64,000 nucleotides of DNA from Sclerodactyla briareus (taxonomy: Eukaryota > Echinodermata > Holothuroidea > Dendrochirotida > Sclerodactylidae), in NCBI GenBank assembly GCA_026419785.1, contig JAODTK010004732.1, positions 248,001 to 312,000 of the forward strand, written 5' to 3'. The position numbers and the translations under genes were made by a program. Under the pieces are notes generated by a model. The model did no database searches and was not told where the DNA came from. It worked only from the letters and a program-made list of their open reading frames with translations. Position 1 is the stretch's first letter; the number at the start of each line of letters is the position of its first letter. Of this stretch, positions 35,400-48,309 are shown in pieces.

Positions 35400-36230
35400 T
35401 AGTAAGTAGGTTGGAGTCTCGTCTATCCGACACTCAGTGATCAAGTTCCGCCACGTATCACGATCTTGCGCAAGGTTATTGCTGCCTCGAAACTGTTAAT
35501 GTTGATGTCCTGGAATAGCGATTTGATTTTTCCGAGGAAGGTCATCACGGGTCTCCCAACTGGCTTAGTAGTAGGTCTCAATGCTTCTCTCAGAGCGAAG
35601 CTTTGCTGAGCTTCTTCTTGGATTGGAGTCCGCACGTTAGCAAAAAAATCGCACACGCTCCTATGTGCTACAACGGATAGCTTGGGGATTTTGATTGTCA
35701 CAACATCATAGAGTTCGTCGTTTGGGTATCCAATTGTTCTTCCAATCTGATGATGAGAACATTGCGGAGTAGTCTTTCTTTCTTTGAAAGTGTCAATTGT
35801 GTATCAGATTCCTTGTCGTTTAACCCCACAGTTCACAGTTATACAAGAAAAATACTCTTTATAGGGCATCGAAAATCCTGAGTTTGAGTTGTACTTTTCT
35901 TCTGCTCCTGAAAATTGTTGATAGAGTGATGAAAGCATTGTTGTTATACCAATTCTTCTTTGAATGTCTTCTTCGTTCCTAACAAACTTCCTACATATTT
36001 ACATTTTCTTCCAACTTTCACATCATTGGCGCATTTCTTGTGTTTGAGAATTTCTCAGTTTTCGTTCTGGTTCTTTTTAGATTTCTTCTTGCAGTTCTTC
36101 AGTCCACTCGCTCGTCGATGTCTTGTAATATATGTCTCCACAGTCGGATGCCGCAAGAGATATCATCAGCGTATTGTGGGGTCCCACTGTGAAAAATTGT
36201 CGTATTACTATTTTGCGCTGTAGTCATGAT
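35400..36230 (-). pseudogene. LINE 3' end, copy on minus strand
   Basis: Read on minus across several frames. FVRNEEDIQRRIGITTMLS near 35970 corresponds to the Y-LG-V-EDI-RRI-A block after the reverse transcriptase palm. LRIFDALYKEYF near 35870 and a YNCELWG-like block near 35830 correspond to the KA-V-S-LLYG-E-W block. Next come RTIGYPNDELYDV and IPKLSVVAHR near 35690-35740, the highly typical ALREALRPTTKPVGRPVMTF near 35560, and QDRDTWRNLITECRI near 35450. The end carries a short CTA tail. This is the C-terminal region of a non-LTR polyprotein, 5'-truncated and frameshifted, of the same family as 28973-29524. Confidence 0.8.
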
Positions 36231-38590
36231 CACTAGTAACTGAGATGGTGGATAACTGCATCAATATCATTTTCATCCGATTTTAAAGAGTTGGCCAGGT
36301 ATGGTAGGTAAAACTTTACATTTAATCACAGATTTTATCTAATAGTCCGGAATTGCTCCAAACAGAACTAGCAGAAAAAATACACAGAGTTCTTAACCGT
36401 GTGGGCTATGGTAAATATATTCCGAGAAGATGTGTAAGTTGTGGGCAAACTGTTTCGCCCGGAAAGCTGGTCAACTGACGGGGTGGGTGTCTTTCTCTAA
36501 AAATGTTTGCTAATTCTGAATGAATGCTAGAAGTTTGCAATATGTAGCTCTTAATGAGCATAATTGTGAAAAATTACATGTTCATTGACCTAGTAATTAA
36601 GCCCACACTGTAGTTGCAGGTATTATATGCCACTGGTACCCTACTAAGTAATAAATAGAAACACCCATATATGTCCAGCCCGATAGAAACTTAAAATGTC
36701 TCCAACATTTTCAAGTTTTCTGAAATTAAGAGGGGCTAAGCCTTCCGTACAATTATGGCCGTGTTGAAATTGATCAGACGTATGTATGGGATCCACAGTT
36801 AGGGGAAGTTGCGAGTGTTATGATCACAGTGAACTTTTCTAATTTCGCCTCTCAAGAACAAGCATCGGCTGTATGCGCGCTCGGCGGTTTTGTTTGTCCC
36901 AAGGGCCCGGGCCATGCCTATAGGCGCCAGGCTAGTTGGGATTCATTGTCGGGGGGGAGGGGGGAGGGGGAGGGGATTGAAGGGGTTAATTGATCGTCTT
37001 TGAGATTGATTATTGTTGACATTGCGAGTAGAGTTTGTTTCGCCCTCTCCCCAACCCCCCTCAGAAAGCTTCAGAAAGTTACAGGACCCTTGAATCCGCT
37101 TCTACTTCTCTTCTTAGACGAAGCTTCCCAAATAAGATCAGGTAAGATAAAACATACTTACCTTGGGAGATTTCAAGATATCTCCCACCAAGTTATGTAT
37201 GCTAGTCCAGCAAACCCGTCCGTCTAGCCCTTTTCTGCGCGGTATTATTCGGGTGCCAACATATAGCTATAGACCACTAAGTCCACAAGGTCTGTTTTGA
37301 ATTATAGCAGACGTTTACCGTGGCCGTACTTCGTTATTACGCCACCAAAACCCCCAGATGTCGCGTGCACAAATGAACATGAATTAGTACACGCATTCCG
37401 TGTCTTTCTATGTACGGCGTCGTCACGACAACAAGACGCGATGAGACCATTTGTGAGCGTTGCGTCAAAACCTCTGAGTACGGCGGCTCTACAATGCAGT
37501 CACGCCCCGCTGTTTCTATCCGCAATACGCACGACATGAAGGCGGGCTACTGATAGCCCGTTTCCCATACGTCAAGTCTGGTAACTTCGTCATGCCTACG
37601 GGCGAGCCAGAGAGACGTATAGCTATATAGGGTCAGAAGATTGTGGCGTGGGGGGGGGGGGGGGAGAAGCTAAAAAAATCCGAAGAGACAAAAACAAAAA
37701 GTGCCAACTGAGCCCAAGGGGAGCATCTGCGGAGGCACATACTGCGACAGGGGGTATACACGTACATCTAGCGGAGGGCCAATCATCGTTGACGCGGATC
37801 ACACACAATGATTTTTTGCTGTGCAGGCCCACCCCCCCCCTCCCAGAAGGCTGGAAATTACTTTTCCCGGGCCTTACAGTGTGCAGGTATACCAAGCTTC
37901 AAACATGGGTATTTATGATCACAAAAATTTGCAATCGGTTTGTAAAGTTTGACATTTGTTCGGGACCTCGGTCCTGATCGCTTGCCACGACTTCAGTGCT
38001 GTTTGGACCAGAATTTTAAAAAAATCAGTAGAGTAGGAACGAATTTTGAGGGGGGGGGGGGGAGATAGTTTAGTTGGTAGACGGACAATGCGGGGAGGGG
38101 TCTAAGGGGAGGGGGAGCCCCCCCTTTCTTTTTGTTTTCAGATAGCGGTCTAGATGCAATTGGGGCAATAGATACTTATAACACCCATTCCCATTTGGGG
38201 GAAAAAATCCACATTTCATCGATTACGACTTGGGTGTGATCAACACTTTTTTCTGGTACCAAAATGTGAAGAAACAAAGGGCTCCGAGGATGGTTCTAAT
38301 CACACGTCTGGCTAATATGCCAAATGGTTTAACAGTTGGTTCCAGGTGAAATAGTGATATGATAGGACGTTGTCACGGTCACCCACATATAAAATCTCTG
38401 GACTCACTATACTGTAGGTTGTTGTTGATGATTACCTACAATCGCTTGATTATAAAGCCTTCATAATTTCAGTTTGTTAAATGGAGGAAGATTTAGATCC
38501 TTGTTTGAATAATCACAGGAAGATAACTGGCAGCAGCTTAATACAATGCGCGCGATGGTACTCAAACTTCCTCGCATGCTCATCGACACC
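36231..38590. other. Unassigned; G-rich tracts
   Basis: No gene supported. Contains a perfect G-quadruplex-type motif at 36951-36975 (four G runs separated by single A) and long G runs near 37651 and 38050. A weak tRNA-like head (gatagtttagttggtagac) near 38064 is too degenerate to call. Confidence 0.4.
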
Positions 38591-38735
38591 TGGAAAAGAG
38601 GAGTAATGAAGGTTTGAACACCTTGTCCAAGGGCAGACGGAAAAAACGCTGATCAGTTTGTGTGGGATTCAAACTTATGTCTCGCCAATTGGCAGTCTGG
38701 AGCTCTATGACTGAGCTAATCGGATCTCCGATCCA
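38591..38735 (-). repeat. tRNA-derived SINE, minus strand
   Basis: Read on minus: ccgattagctcagtcataga (A-box region), gctccagactgcc, a B-box-like gtttgaatccc, then gcccttggacaaggtgttc, which matches the cgcccttgagcaaggcgctt block of the SINE at 16796. It is the best-preserved tRNA-like head of the window, but it lacks a proper anticodon stem and continues into SINE body. Confidence 0.7.
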
Positions 38736-40081
38736 ATTAAAGATTGAAGAAAAACATCTTTACGATTTTGTAAAAAAATTTTTTTTTTAGTTCTTAAGAG
38801 AAAATTTTGGTTCATGTAAATCAGAAAATATTTTTATATACTGCTGACTGTACTGATCCCAGTTGTAATGGTGATGATGAGACTGACAATTTTTGTTAAA
38901 CAAAAAAAAAATCTTGCAGAATGTGCAGACAGAGAAAAATGTATAATAACAGAAATCATTAAAAAAAATTGAAAATAGGAGAGCGTAGAAGCCCTGTGGA
39001 GCTTTGCGAGTCGTCCAGTTCATGAAAAGACCATTATTCCTGAACACGTATTACAATTAAAAAATAACAATTGTAAAGTGAACACCCCTCACCCCCACAA
39101 TAAAACTTCATATGCTACTCATTAACCTATAGACACCTAATTTTTCACATAAACATCTGCTTACAGTGAGTATTTGGCAATTTGAATGATTTTTCGAGGA
39201 TTGGCACGCTGTCATGGGGGCCCAATTGCAAGAGGAAGAACAAAACTCTAACATTCTTTTGAAATGCTACATTTTACACAGAACAGCTCTTCTTAAACAA
39301 AATTTTTACCGATAGGCTTACGGACAATGAAAGCAACTAGTATGCAGTCTACTAAACCAGAAAGTACCGGGAATAAACCCACGTCCATAGGCAGAGGCAA
39401 CTGTCGGTATGGCTAAGGAATACAGATGCAGATTATCAATATAGATTAACGAGCCTTACCTGTAAGATCTGAGTTTTTTTGATGGGGATTTTAACCGACC
39501 ATCAAAAGAAACGGAGAGGGATTACATGCATCCCGGGTAAATGTATTTTGGGGTTCACCCCATTTATATAGTCCACCAAGCGGCTGACCGATTTTAGCTT
39601 TAAAAAACTGAAGTTGTGGTCGATTGATGCATCTCATGTATACCGAAGTGTGGCATGATGGGAGGTAGAATCTTAGGTTGGAAGAATTCCAATAAACTAC
39701 CCGTCTTCTATTGGAAATCTTATACAGTTGAATCTTTAATCTTGTGAACTGCTAGCTGCTGATGTCGTGAAGCCCACTCGATAGTAAGGCTCAGATGTGT
39801 TTTTTCAAGACCTGGATCAAGTTCTTTATGGCTTTGTGGCATCAGTAACATAACCCGTTAGAGCTTTATATCGCTGGTCGGCACTCGGCACACAACACGT
39901 AGGCCTGAACGTTCAATTTTGCGTTGAGTAAGGGGCGAATATAATTCTGAGGTTTCTTCTTACGATCTGCCCCGTGGAACGTGAAGTTGTGGAGGATAAC
40001 ATAATTAATGAATGCTGATTCTAGCCTACCTAATTTCCTAATAATTTGTGAAATAAACGGGGTTTTTCAGCCTTGGGGGAA
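38736..40081. other. Unassigned stretch
   Basis: AT-rich, no gene or repeat family recognised. Confidence 0.4.
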
Positions 40082-40082
40082 T

Positions 40083-40192
40083 GGGGGGGGGGGGTCATAT
40101 AAATGATATTTCCTCCCCCCAGGGTGGGGGGGGGGGGGGGGGGGGGGTGGGGGGCGATTTTGAGCCCCAACCCCCCCCCCCCCCCCCCCCGT
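40083..40192. repeat. Long G runs followed by a long C run
   Basis: An 11-G run near 40085, runs of about 20 G near 40127-40147 and a run of about 20 C near 40171-40190, with a short spacer. The G and C runs could pair as a hairpin, and the G side could form a quadruplex. Run lengths are unreliable in long-read assemblies. Confidence 0.85.
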
Positions 40193-42349
40193 TCCTACGG
40201 CCCTGGTAAAAAAATTTTGCATACTACTGTCAAAAAATTTACATAGAAAACTGGGCACTCAGCAGAGAGACCGGTATTGTTGTACGTTTTACATTGTGGA
40301 CCTAGTAGTCATGCAGGTGTTTTGGCTTAGTTTTGGGATGTATTGGGGACTAACACAGTGAGGAATCAGCAGTGGTTTATTCGTGAGGTTAATTCAGATT
40401 GAACCATCGTTTCCTAATTTTTGTTTAATTGACGTGTGGTATGAACAGCATAGGCAATGCTCAATGACCAAGTAGGTGTTTAGCTTATTTTAGGCCACGG
40501 TGTGACTGAAACACATGGCAATGTCCGCCCTATATTGCTGAGTGGCTGCATGAATGAATGTTAGCTTTCAGTTTGGTTTGAAGCACAGTAACAGTACACG
40601 GCCGAAGCAAGTCAGTGACGAGGGAACCAGTGTATGCCAGACTTCCATGCGGATCGTAGTTTCCCCCCGCACTTCATCAAGCGCATCAATAATGGACAAA
40701 ACGACTAATGAAGACCTCCTAATTTCCTGGTTAGACGCTTTATTTGACTATGTATTCGAGCGACTGTGCCCTCGCCCTGGTCGGGCCAACCATAAAACTT
40801 CGATGTTGACCGTATGTGTAATCCTGAGTGGTACCACATGTTTTGCAAAACCGGAATGGATCGAGCCGTCCCATGCTTCCCCTGCAATTGATTTCGCACC
40901 GGGGCTGTATGAAGCAGTAGGCGATGTACCATGTACACAAACCGAAGTCTCATGAGTGCAGGAGTTCCGTTTGGGGTAACTACTGCATCATTCAGTCTCG
41001 TATCATGGAATATGGCGAAATTCATCAGTACGGTATTTTGCTACTAAGTATTTTGGCCGGCTTGTTTCAATGTTTCAATAAGCCCTCTAACCTGATATGA
41101 CCGAATGGAAGAAAGGAGGATTTGTGTTTATAGTTTGGTTTTTAGCTCTAATGTCGTTATTTCCACGGGTAGGTCTTTGTTCCTTATGGCTCCCTCACTA
41201 TGTACCCAGGGAAATGCTACTTCATTCAGAGTAGTATTTCCCTGGTATACCAATAGACTTTTCGAGAATTACATGTTGCAGTGCACTGGGAATAGTTTTG
41301 AATCTGCTGGGTTACTTCAGGGGGCAGTTTGTGTTTGCATGTATTTGAAAAAACTTGTAAATTTCATTTCTTCCGCATTCTCTGGCATATTTCCCAAAAT
41401 TAGTATGTTTGTCCTGATCATTTTTCACATCTTTATCGCGACAATCTGAACTAAAATGTGCTATTTTCGCCAGTATAAATCAATTTTATATATCCGCTGA
41501 AAATCCTATTTGGCCTTCCATATATTGTCTACTTTGCCCGCTGAGCGACCCCAATGCATTGGAGAGGTTATTTGGTGAAAGACTAATTGAGCTGTCGGCC
41601 TGGATTGATCACCAGTGCGTGCATGTTGATAGTTTCACCCATGGGGTTCAACCTACCGAGTAAGGGCGCCAAACAAATGTCCCATAGCACGACTACGCGA
41701 GTCCAATGCGCATACAGATTGGGTTAGTTAATACCGACCGCTTGTAACCATGTTGAACTGTGTGTTTTTTAATTAACTAACGTGATTGGCACTCCATAAC
41801 TAAACTTTTCATTCAACTTTCCAGGATGGTTTTGCACACTATGAGTAACCGATCTCAAATCAGACGAGTTTACCATGGCAACGATATCTGAAGACCGCTG
41901 TAGATTTTTTTTTGGGAGGGGGGGGGGGGGGGGGTGCAGGAATGACGCGAACCTATTTCGTATACATCTTCATGTAGTACAAAAGAAGCATTTCACCTTT
42001 GTCGCACAGGATATGCTGGAGTATAATAAGCTGGTTGCATAAATTCCGCGGGTTTTCTGAAGTTGCATTAAATCAATCCAATGTTTTTAGACGGACTGGA
42101 AGCAAATATCGGACGACGAAAATAGCTGACAAGTAAATCTTACTGTGTTTTTGGTGGATGAGGAGATATTAATTTTGAGTTTCTTCTTCATTCCCTGCAT
42201 ACAGAGCTCCCCTCCCAGCGGGTCCACACCCCACCATATGAGAGAAGAAGTGGAAGCCCAGAGCCACACGGCTTTTATTGGACGAATTGCACTTGTCGAA
42301 ATTCCCACAGCTTGGCCAGTGCAAGTAACAGTTTTATGAGGGACAACGG
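40193..42349. other. Unassigned stretch
   Basis: The region 40554-41025 is open on both strands (133 residues plus, 106 minus) with intermediate GC, but no motif or splice site supports either. A G run of over 20 lies at about 41911-41934. No RNA gene seen. Confidence 0.35.
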
Positions 42350-43300
42350 CTTCAAGGCTCACGGATGTACAATGATACAACTGGTTCGGGGATCAGGCCG
42401 TCCCCATGAACAACTCCAGAACATGTAATCAACAACGTGGAAGGCCGGAATCGGTGTCTTAAGTACCCTTCGTCGTCATCGAGCATTCGGGGGTAGTGAA
42501 AGCATTCGCGATGACTGGAGTAGGACGGGATGGACAAGTGACTGCATCAGATCGCAATAGGCTCACACGATTGCGGTTCGAGGTGAATGATTGGCGTGTC
42601 CTGACGAAAAACATAGTGAAGCCACGGACCCATCTAGGGAGAACGAAGATAATCCCAGCGAGCAAGCCCCCAGCTTGCATTGTGGCTGCCGCGAAACACC
42701 CTTGTCGACGGTTTTCAGAGGCCGCTGGTGAACCTCAGTGAATTATCCGTAGTGCAGGTTAAATTGTGAAAACGCCTTCCGCTGGCAAGTCCACCACTGA
42801 GATCCCGGTTAAATATCTGCTGGTCCGTTGGTTGGCTTTTTTTGGTTGGCGGTTTCCGCCGGTGGAATGCCTGAAGTGCGGCCAGCTACCGCAGGAGTTC
42901 CCACACTGTCTCCTTGCTATCTGCGGTCATGATACTTGACATTTTGGCGCAATCCATCTCCACACTTGACATGCATGCACAATGCTGGACACAAATGGTA
43001 CTCTATCTGATGGGTTCCCCAGAGTGGATGCCCAGTTATTCCTTGCCTGTTCTCCGGCCAGTAATGTGGAGTGCATCCGTTATAAGTTTTTCTTCCAACT
43101 ATTCGGGTCACAACCATCCCACCACTCGCAGTGTGGCAAACTTGGAAGAAATTGTCCTCTTCAAGTGGCATTAGTTGGAAGAGGGCCATGATCTGCAATT
43201 CCCTGAGGGCCTCCAAACGCCCCACAAAACCAATACTCTCATACGTTGGACACCCTAAGTCGTTGGCCCTCGCATATGACTCAGCATACATCCATATTTT
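42350..43300 (-). other. Coding-like patch, unidentified
   Basis: On minus the 5' part reads MYAESYARANDLGCPTYESI, then FVGRLEALRELQIMALFQLM (43291-43150). Frames further on give MTADSKETVWELL near 42920 and YPRMLDDDEGYLRHRFRP near 42480. The fragments look protein-like but are interrupted by stops and frame changes, have no clear splice pairs and match no family I know. Could be a decayed transposon or chance. Confidence 0.25.
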
Positions 43301-45992
43301 GAATTATTTGGTATAACTCAATCCAAGGTATGGTGTGAATAGTTCCATTTTGGAGAGACATGCTCTCACTATATGGAGGGTACCTACTGTTTACCCCGAT
43401 GGGCCTTGCCGAATGGCTGCAGTACCACAAGGGCATTGCTGTGGCCTCTCACTTAAAGTCCATTCAGTCATTATTCCATATCCTCCTTCCCAGCAACGAA
43501 GCCACCCACTGTAGTAATATATTGTATTGTATTGACGGATATAAAAACTACCATTGAAAAAAAAATCGTTGAAACATAGCATTCAGTTCAAAATTTGTAT
43601 TTTCGTGGGACAGGTCCTTGTTACAAAACAAATATATTTGTTACGGCCCGACAGCCTTTTTTAAAAAAATTTGCAAACTTTTTCTCCTACATAGAAACGA
43701 TTGAGTGCTGTAATTTTGCTGACGTTTTTCTTTTAGATAAAGGTATCGAAGGATGGCTTCATTTTCATTCAGTGATTGTCATTTTCTCAAATATTTCACA
43801 AAGGCCTTTTTTTGGAAATGGGGGAGCCTTTAATCAGCACATGATAAACTTTGCTGCAATTTTTTCCAAAAGTGAATAAAAGCAGGGAATTGTTTGTATA
43901 TGGGTATTCCATACTTTTATTCTCTGTTTGTTCATAGCAGGCCATGTTTCCGAGCCAACACGATATAAGCATTGTTTATAGAAGCTTAGTGCCATTGAAG
44001 GCAATCTCCTTCAATACAGCTCTAGCTCGACAGGAAGAAGACTACTTGAAGACGGTATGACCTAACTGATACATAATACTATTGATAATGACAAAATGAC
44101 AGGTAAACTACGGCAGTGATGCTGGTGTGTACCAATTTTCATCAGAACAAAACCTCCAAAAGCTGAAAAAAGAATCAACCACAGCGATAGCCATGTCACA
44201 AGCCTGATATGACAAGAGGACTATACAACATTGTATCACATGGTAGTGCTTATCAAACTCCTGGCAAAGAAAATCAATAAAAAAGCACAGTATAATCATC
44301 TGGGTGCTTATCAGGGCTTTGCCACATCGCAACAAGCCCCTTACGAACCCCCATACCCCGGATCACAGAGACTGGTACGCCTCGCCTTGGACATACCGGA
44401 GAGAAAGTGGGAGGCAGCCATCAATTTAGTGTCCGCTAGTTGGACTGGAGTCTCTCTCCATCGGTCCCAATAACCCAGTTCATTGGTACAAGTACAAAAG
44501 CCTGGGGTGAAATCGGGTCAAAAGTTTTAATGAAGGTACTAATATGAAATTTCAGGACTTCTCGACAGTGGATACGTCCCAAAATCGAATGATCAAATAC
44601 AACCATCATGTTTTGTTAATAGTGTGTCATAACAAGTGCAATTCAAGTTGGAATTCCTGATAAAAATTACATTTTTTAATGTCTCTGGTGCGTTTTCATG
44701 TAATCAAAATAATCCTTTGCATGAGAAGAATTTATAGATAGCAGACAAGTTCCTGTATGGTACCTCCCAAAAGAAGCAATAATTTGAATACAATGTTCTG
44801 AAACCACAAACTGTTTGTCTCATTCTTCACTCTCTTCTATAAAAGCCACATTTTCGATTTCGTCAAATACCTGACAGACTTCAACAGAGTGTAATAGCAT
44901 ATTTTTTCCCTGTGAACTTCCACTTGAGTGCAACTAAATTTGTAAAAGAAATGGGGACAGCAGTCGATACTATAATAAACACAACTGAGGAATCTGTTCG
45001 TTCACAATAATACAGAGGAAACAAAAGTACAAAATAATACAATAGCAGCTTAAAATAATTTCCCTAAATAATAAGATTTGTACATATAAAGTTTTGTTGC
45101 GTATATATGAACGTCATAACTATATATTGTGCAAGATGAACATAGCCAGTAGTAAATGAATGGCACTTAATGATATGCTACGGGGGTTGCCAGCTGGTAT
45201 GGATACAGACTAAGCAGGTTGAATTCGTATAGGTCCTTCATTCGCAAATATCCTATTCGACGAGTACGCTGCGGTAAATCAGATAAGGTAACATATCTGA
45301 ACAGAAAAAGACGGACAGACACACAGAAAATCAAATTTCAGGGATATTCAATTAGGCATATAAAATTGATTTTTTTCCTGTAGATCACTAAACTTTTTTT
45401 CATTTTCATCTTTGATGTACTTTTTACACTTGTAAAATCTCCAAATGCATCACATAATTTAGCTAAGATTCATTCAATCATATTTATTCTTTTTACATTT
45501 GGCAAGCTATACTGATTTGTTATTTAAAAGTTGAAACCTCAGGGAGTTTGGCCGAGACTCATTTGAAAAAAAAAGTTATCATAATTACTAGGTCAATCTA
45601 ACCATGGGTTGGTGTTATCGAAAGTACACGACAAGATCAACAACATTCTAATTCTACGCTTTTCAGGCGAATACCCAGTTTTTCTTCTGAACATTTTTTT
45701 GTACTGAACCAAAAAAAAGTTGCAATGTAGCTTTCATGACGAGAAGCATCAACATTCACCACTCGTTTGAACACATCAACAATGCTTCCCGAAACTCAAA
45801 TGACATGCATGCATTTTTCAAACTCTTAGAAAAAAATATCTGTTTCCCAAGGACAAAATGATTTTGTGGCCTGTGGTTGCATTGCTAATCGATTGTTCCA
45901 ATAATGTTACACAACCAACCACCAAAGGGGGCCAAATTGTGTATGAAAACTACTAAAGTCGGATTTGACTCGGACGTGGAGAGGGATGCCGA

Positions 45993-45997
<5 letters not shown>
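43301..45997. other. Unassigned stretch
   Basis: AT-rich. The plus frame at 44231-44473 includes a locally protein-like piece (QRLVRLALDIPERKWEAAIN) but has no splice or domain support. Confidence 0.35.
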
Positions 45998-46045
<48 letters not shown>

Positions 46046-46051
46046 TATATG
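45998..46051. repeat. (TA)n microsatellite
   Basis: About 25 alternating TA units with one interruption. Confidence 0.95.
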
Positions 46052-47559
46052 TAGACGAAGACTGTTGGTCTGTCATTGCTGAGAAGAATTATTCCAATGT
46101 TGTGACCCCCGCCCGCCGATCATACAGAGGCAGATTTCGCAACTCGAGTAATAGAAGTTGGAAACGAAAAACACCAACGGTCTGACTGTTGCTCATACTG
46201 CATGGCTTTCCATGTTTGAAAGGCTACCAAAATTCTCCAATATTTCAATCTCACAAAAAGTTTGCACTTCATAAAGAGTTACCCTCATTCTTTTAGCATC
46301 TCTGAAGAGTAGGTGCATTTGGCCAACCGAATCAAAATTTTCATATATATTTAGCAATTGGCTCGAAGTGATCACTGCATAATTATCTCTTCGAATCTAA
46401 AATTCCAGTGAGGCCGTTAGTTGTTCTTCGTTGTCTGATAATTCGTGAATTTATGCAACCACAAGCCTTGTCCAGATAACCCAGCAGGCCATTGACGTCC
46501 CTAGCCCACATCACTTTGTAACTATCACTAGTTTTAACTGCCGTGGATTGTAGGTTAGTTAATAAACAATTGACAACACGAAATGGCCCTGGAGGTAGGC
46601 ATCGAGACGAATAGTTCTTATACATAGTAGCACTTTCCTCATTGGCAACCCCAAAATTTAGTATATATACACATTTCGTGTACAGATTAAATAAACTATG
46701 AATGAAGTCCAAAAAATATTTCAAGTAAAATCAGCAGTCAATGTTCAATTTAGGCAGCTAAGTATCAATCAAATTCATGATCCATCCAGCTTTGAGAATA
46801 CATCGAAAACAAAATTTATTTACCGCATGACCTCCCTAAATAATAGCTAGTCGGACATCAACAATTCTATTACTGTCCGCCGAGCTGCATATGTAATCCT
46901 AATCGCTACTCGTTGTTTGAGGCTGATTAGTTATATTTGATAAATATAAACATAACACCTTCTCTTTTGCTTGGGTTTCAAAATGTTTAGGCCAGCCTGC
47001 ACGATTCAGATCTTTCTATGTAGAGTCCTACTAAAATAACTTCCAATACTGACAACTTTTCTTTCCCAATTGCTTGACTGAGCAAAATGGAAACAGAAAC
47101 CAGTCTATTCTTGCTTTCCTGATACTTTTTAGGTATTTTTTTAATACAATGCTCCTATTTTTACTTTTTTATTTTTGGTTTTCCTTGTAGCTAGTCGGCA
47201 GTACATATGTAGGTACATACCCACAATAGTATGTGTTATGTACATGCAATGGTACGTAGGCAAATAAAAGCATATTTTGCTGTTTTTTTTTTCATTTTTT
47301 GCAACTCGGGCCCCCATAGCCCTGACTTTGGTTGGGACCATTGATTTGACTGGCTGGTTAAGGCTGCCCTCTACATGGAGTGGCCATCGATATCGATCCA
47401 CAGGATGACGCTATTCATCGCTCGTGTTTTAGTGCTGAAGCAGATATTCTTACAGCTGCAAGAAGTAAAACAAGAGTAAAGTTACATTTTTCTACAAATT
47501 ATTTGTGGCAACAACGTTTGGGTATTAACTAGGGACCATACTCACCTTCTTAGGCTCAT
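46052..47559. other. Unassigned stretch
   Basis: AT-rich, no gene recognised. Confidence 0.4.
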
Positions 47560-48134
47560 CTAATTAGCAGTTGCCCCTAGTAACTCCATCTTATTTGCAC
47601 TGCTTCCACGCACCCCGTTCCCCAACTCCATGCATATTTGACACACCGTAGAGACAACCATCTTATTTTGCATCCCCTATGGCCAGAACCTTAGCTTGGC
47701 CAACCAATTACCTTACTGCCGTAACTAATCAACACCAAAATAACTCTCTGCTCGTTTCCGAAGGCCTGGGCGGATCTGAACGCCTAGCTAGGCCGACCAC
47801 TATGTTAACTACACTCAACGTTAGGCCTAGCGATACTGGAACACGTGAAATTTTTGGCAATAAATTGTCAGCCTAGGAAAAGACGAGACTCCAGAAAATT
47901 CTGTTTGGGTGAATATCCACATAAATCCGTAAAACATCCTTATAAGCCAGATATTGGGTCCAGAATCGTGAACTCTAACGTAGGCAAGTCCAAGACGAAA
48001 GAAGAAGACCTGTTCGTTATGCAACAGGCAATAAGAATGCTGTCTATATGATGTGTCAATTATGCATGGAGTTGGGAGTGGGGTTGCCAAAGCATCCTGA
48101 TAAGATGGAGTTACTAGGGGCAACTGCTAATTAG
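47560..48134. mobile_element. Probable hAT-type MITE with 8-bp target duplication
   Basis: Terminal inverted repeats of about 90-100 bp. The left end from 47568 reads CAGTTGCCCCTAGTAACTCC; the right end, read on minus from 48126, gives the same 20 bases. Further inward both have atcttat and ccaactccatgcata. The element is about 559 bp with no coding capacity. It is flanked by CTAATTAG at 47560-47567 and again at 48127-48134, an 8-bp duplication fitting the nTnnnnAn consensus of hAT elements; the CA...TG ends also fit. CTAATTAG is palindromic, so it could instead belong to the inverted repeat. Confidence 0.75.
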
Positions 48135-48309
48135 AATATTTTAAGAGGTAGTTGGGAGCGCAGTGAATACGAAGATTCATCCTGCTTCCACAAAACTTTC
48201 TGATGTGGCTGTGTCCTGTATGTATAGGGTTACATGAGATGAGTTAAACTTGGCTAAAACACAATTGAAGTGATGCCTGTTTGGCATGTGTTAATTTGTG
48301 AATATAACT

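Noticed and set aside
38640..38735. Functional tRNA gene on minus
   Set aside because: A- and B-box-like blocks are present, but no anticodon arm or proper acceptor stem can be drawn, and the sequence continues into SINE body.
40554..41025. 133-codon plus and 106-codon minus overlapping frames
   Set aside because: Both strands are open at similar GC, with no motif, splice site or codon bias to choose between them.
29525..46051. Telomere- or centromere-like meaning of the (CTA)n and (TA)n tracts
   Set aside because: Units are simple microsatellites; one is a LINE tail and the other is a short isolated tract.
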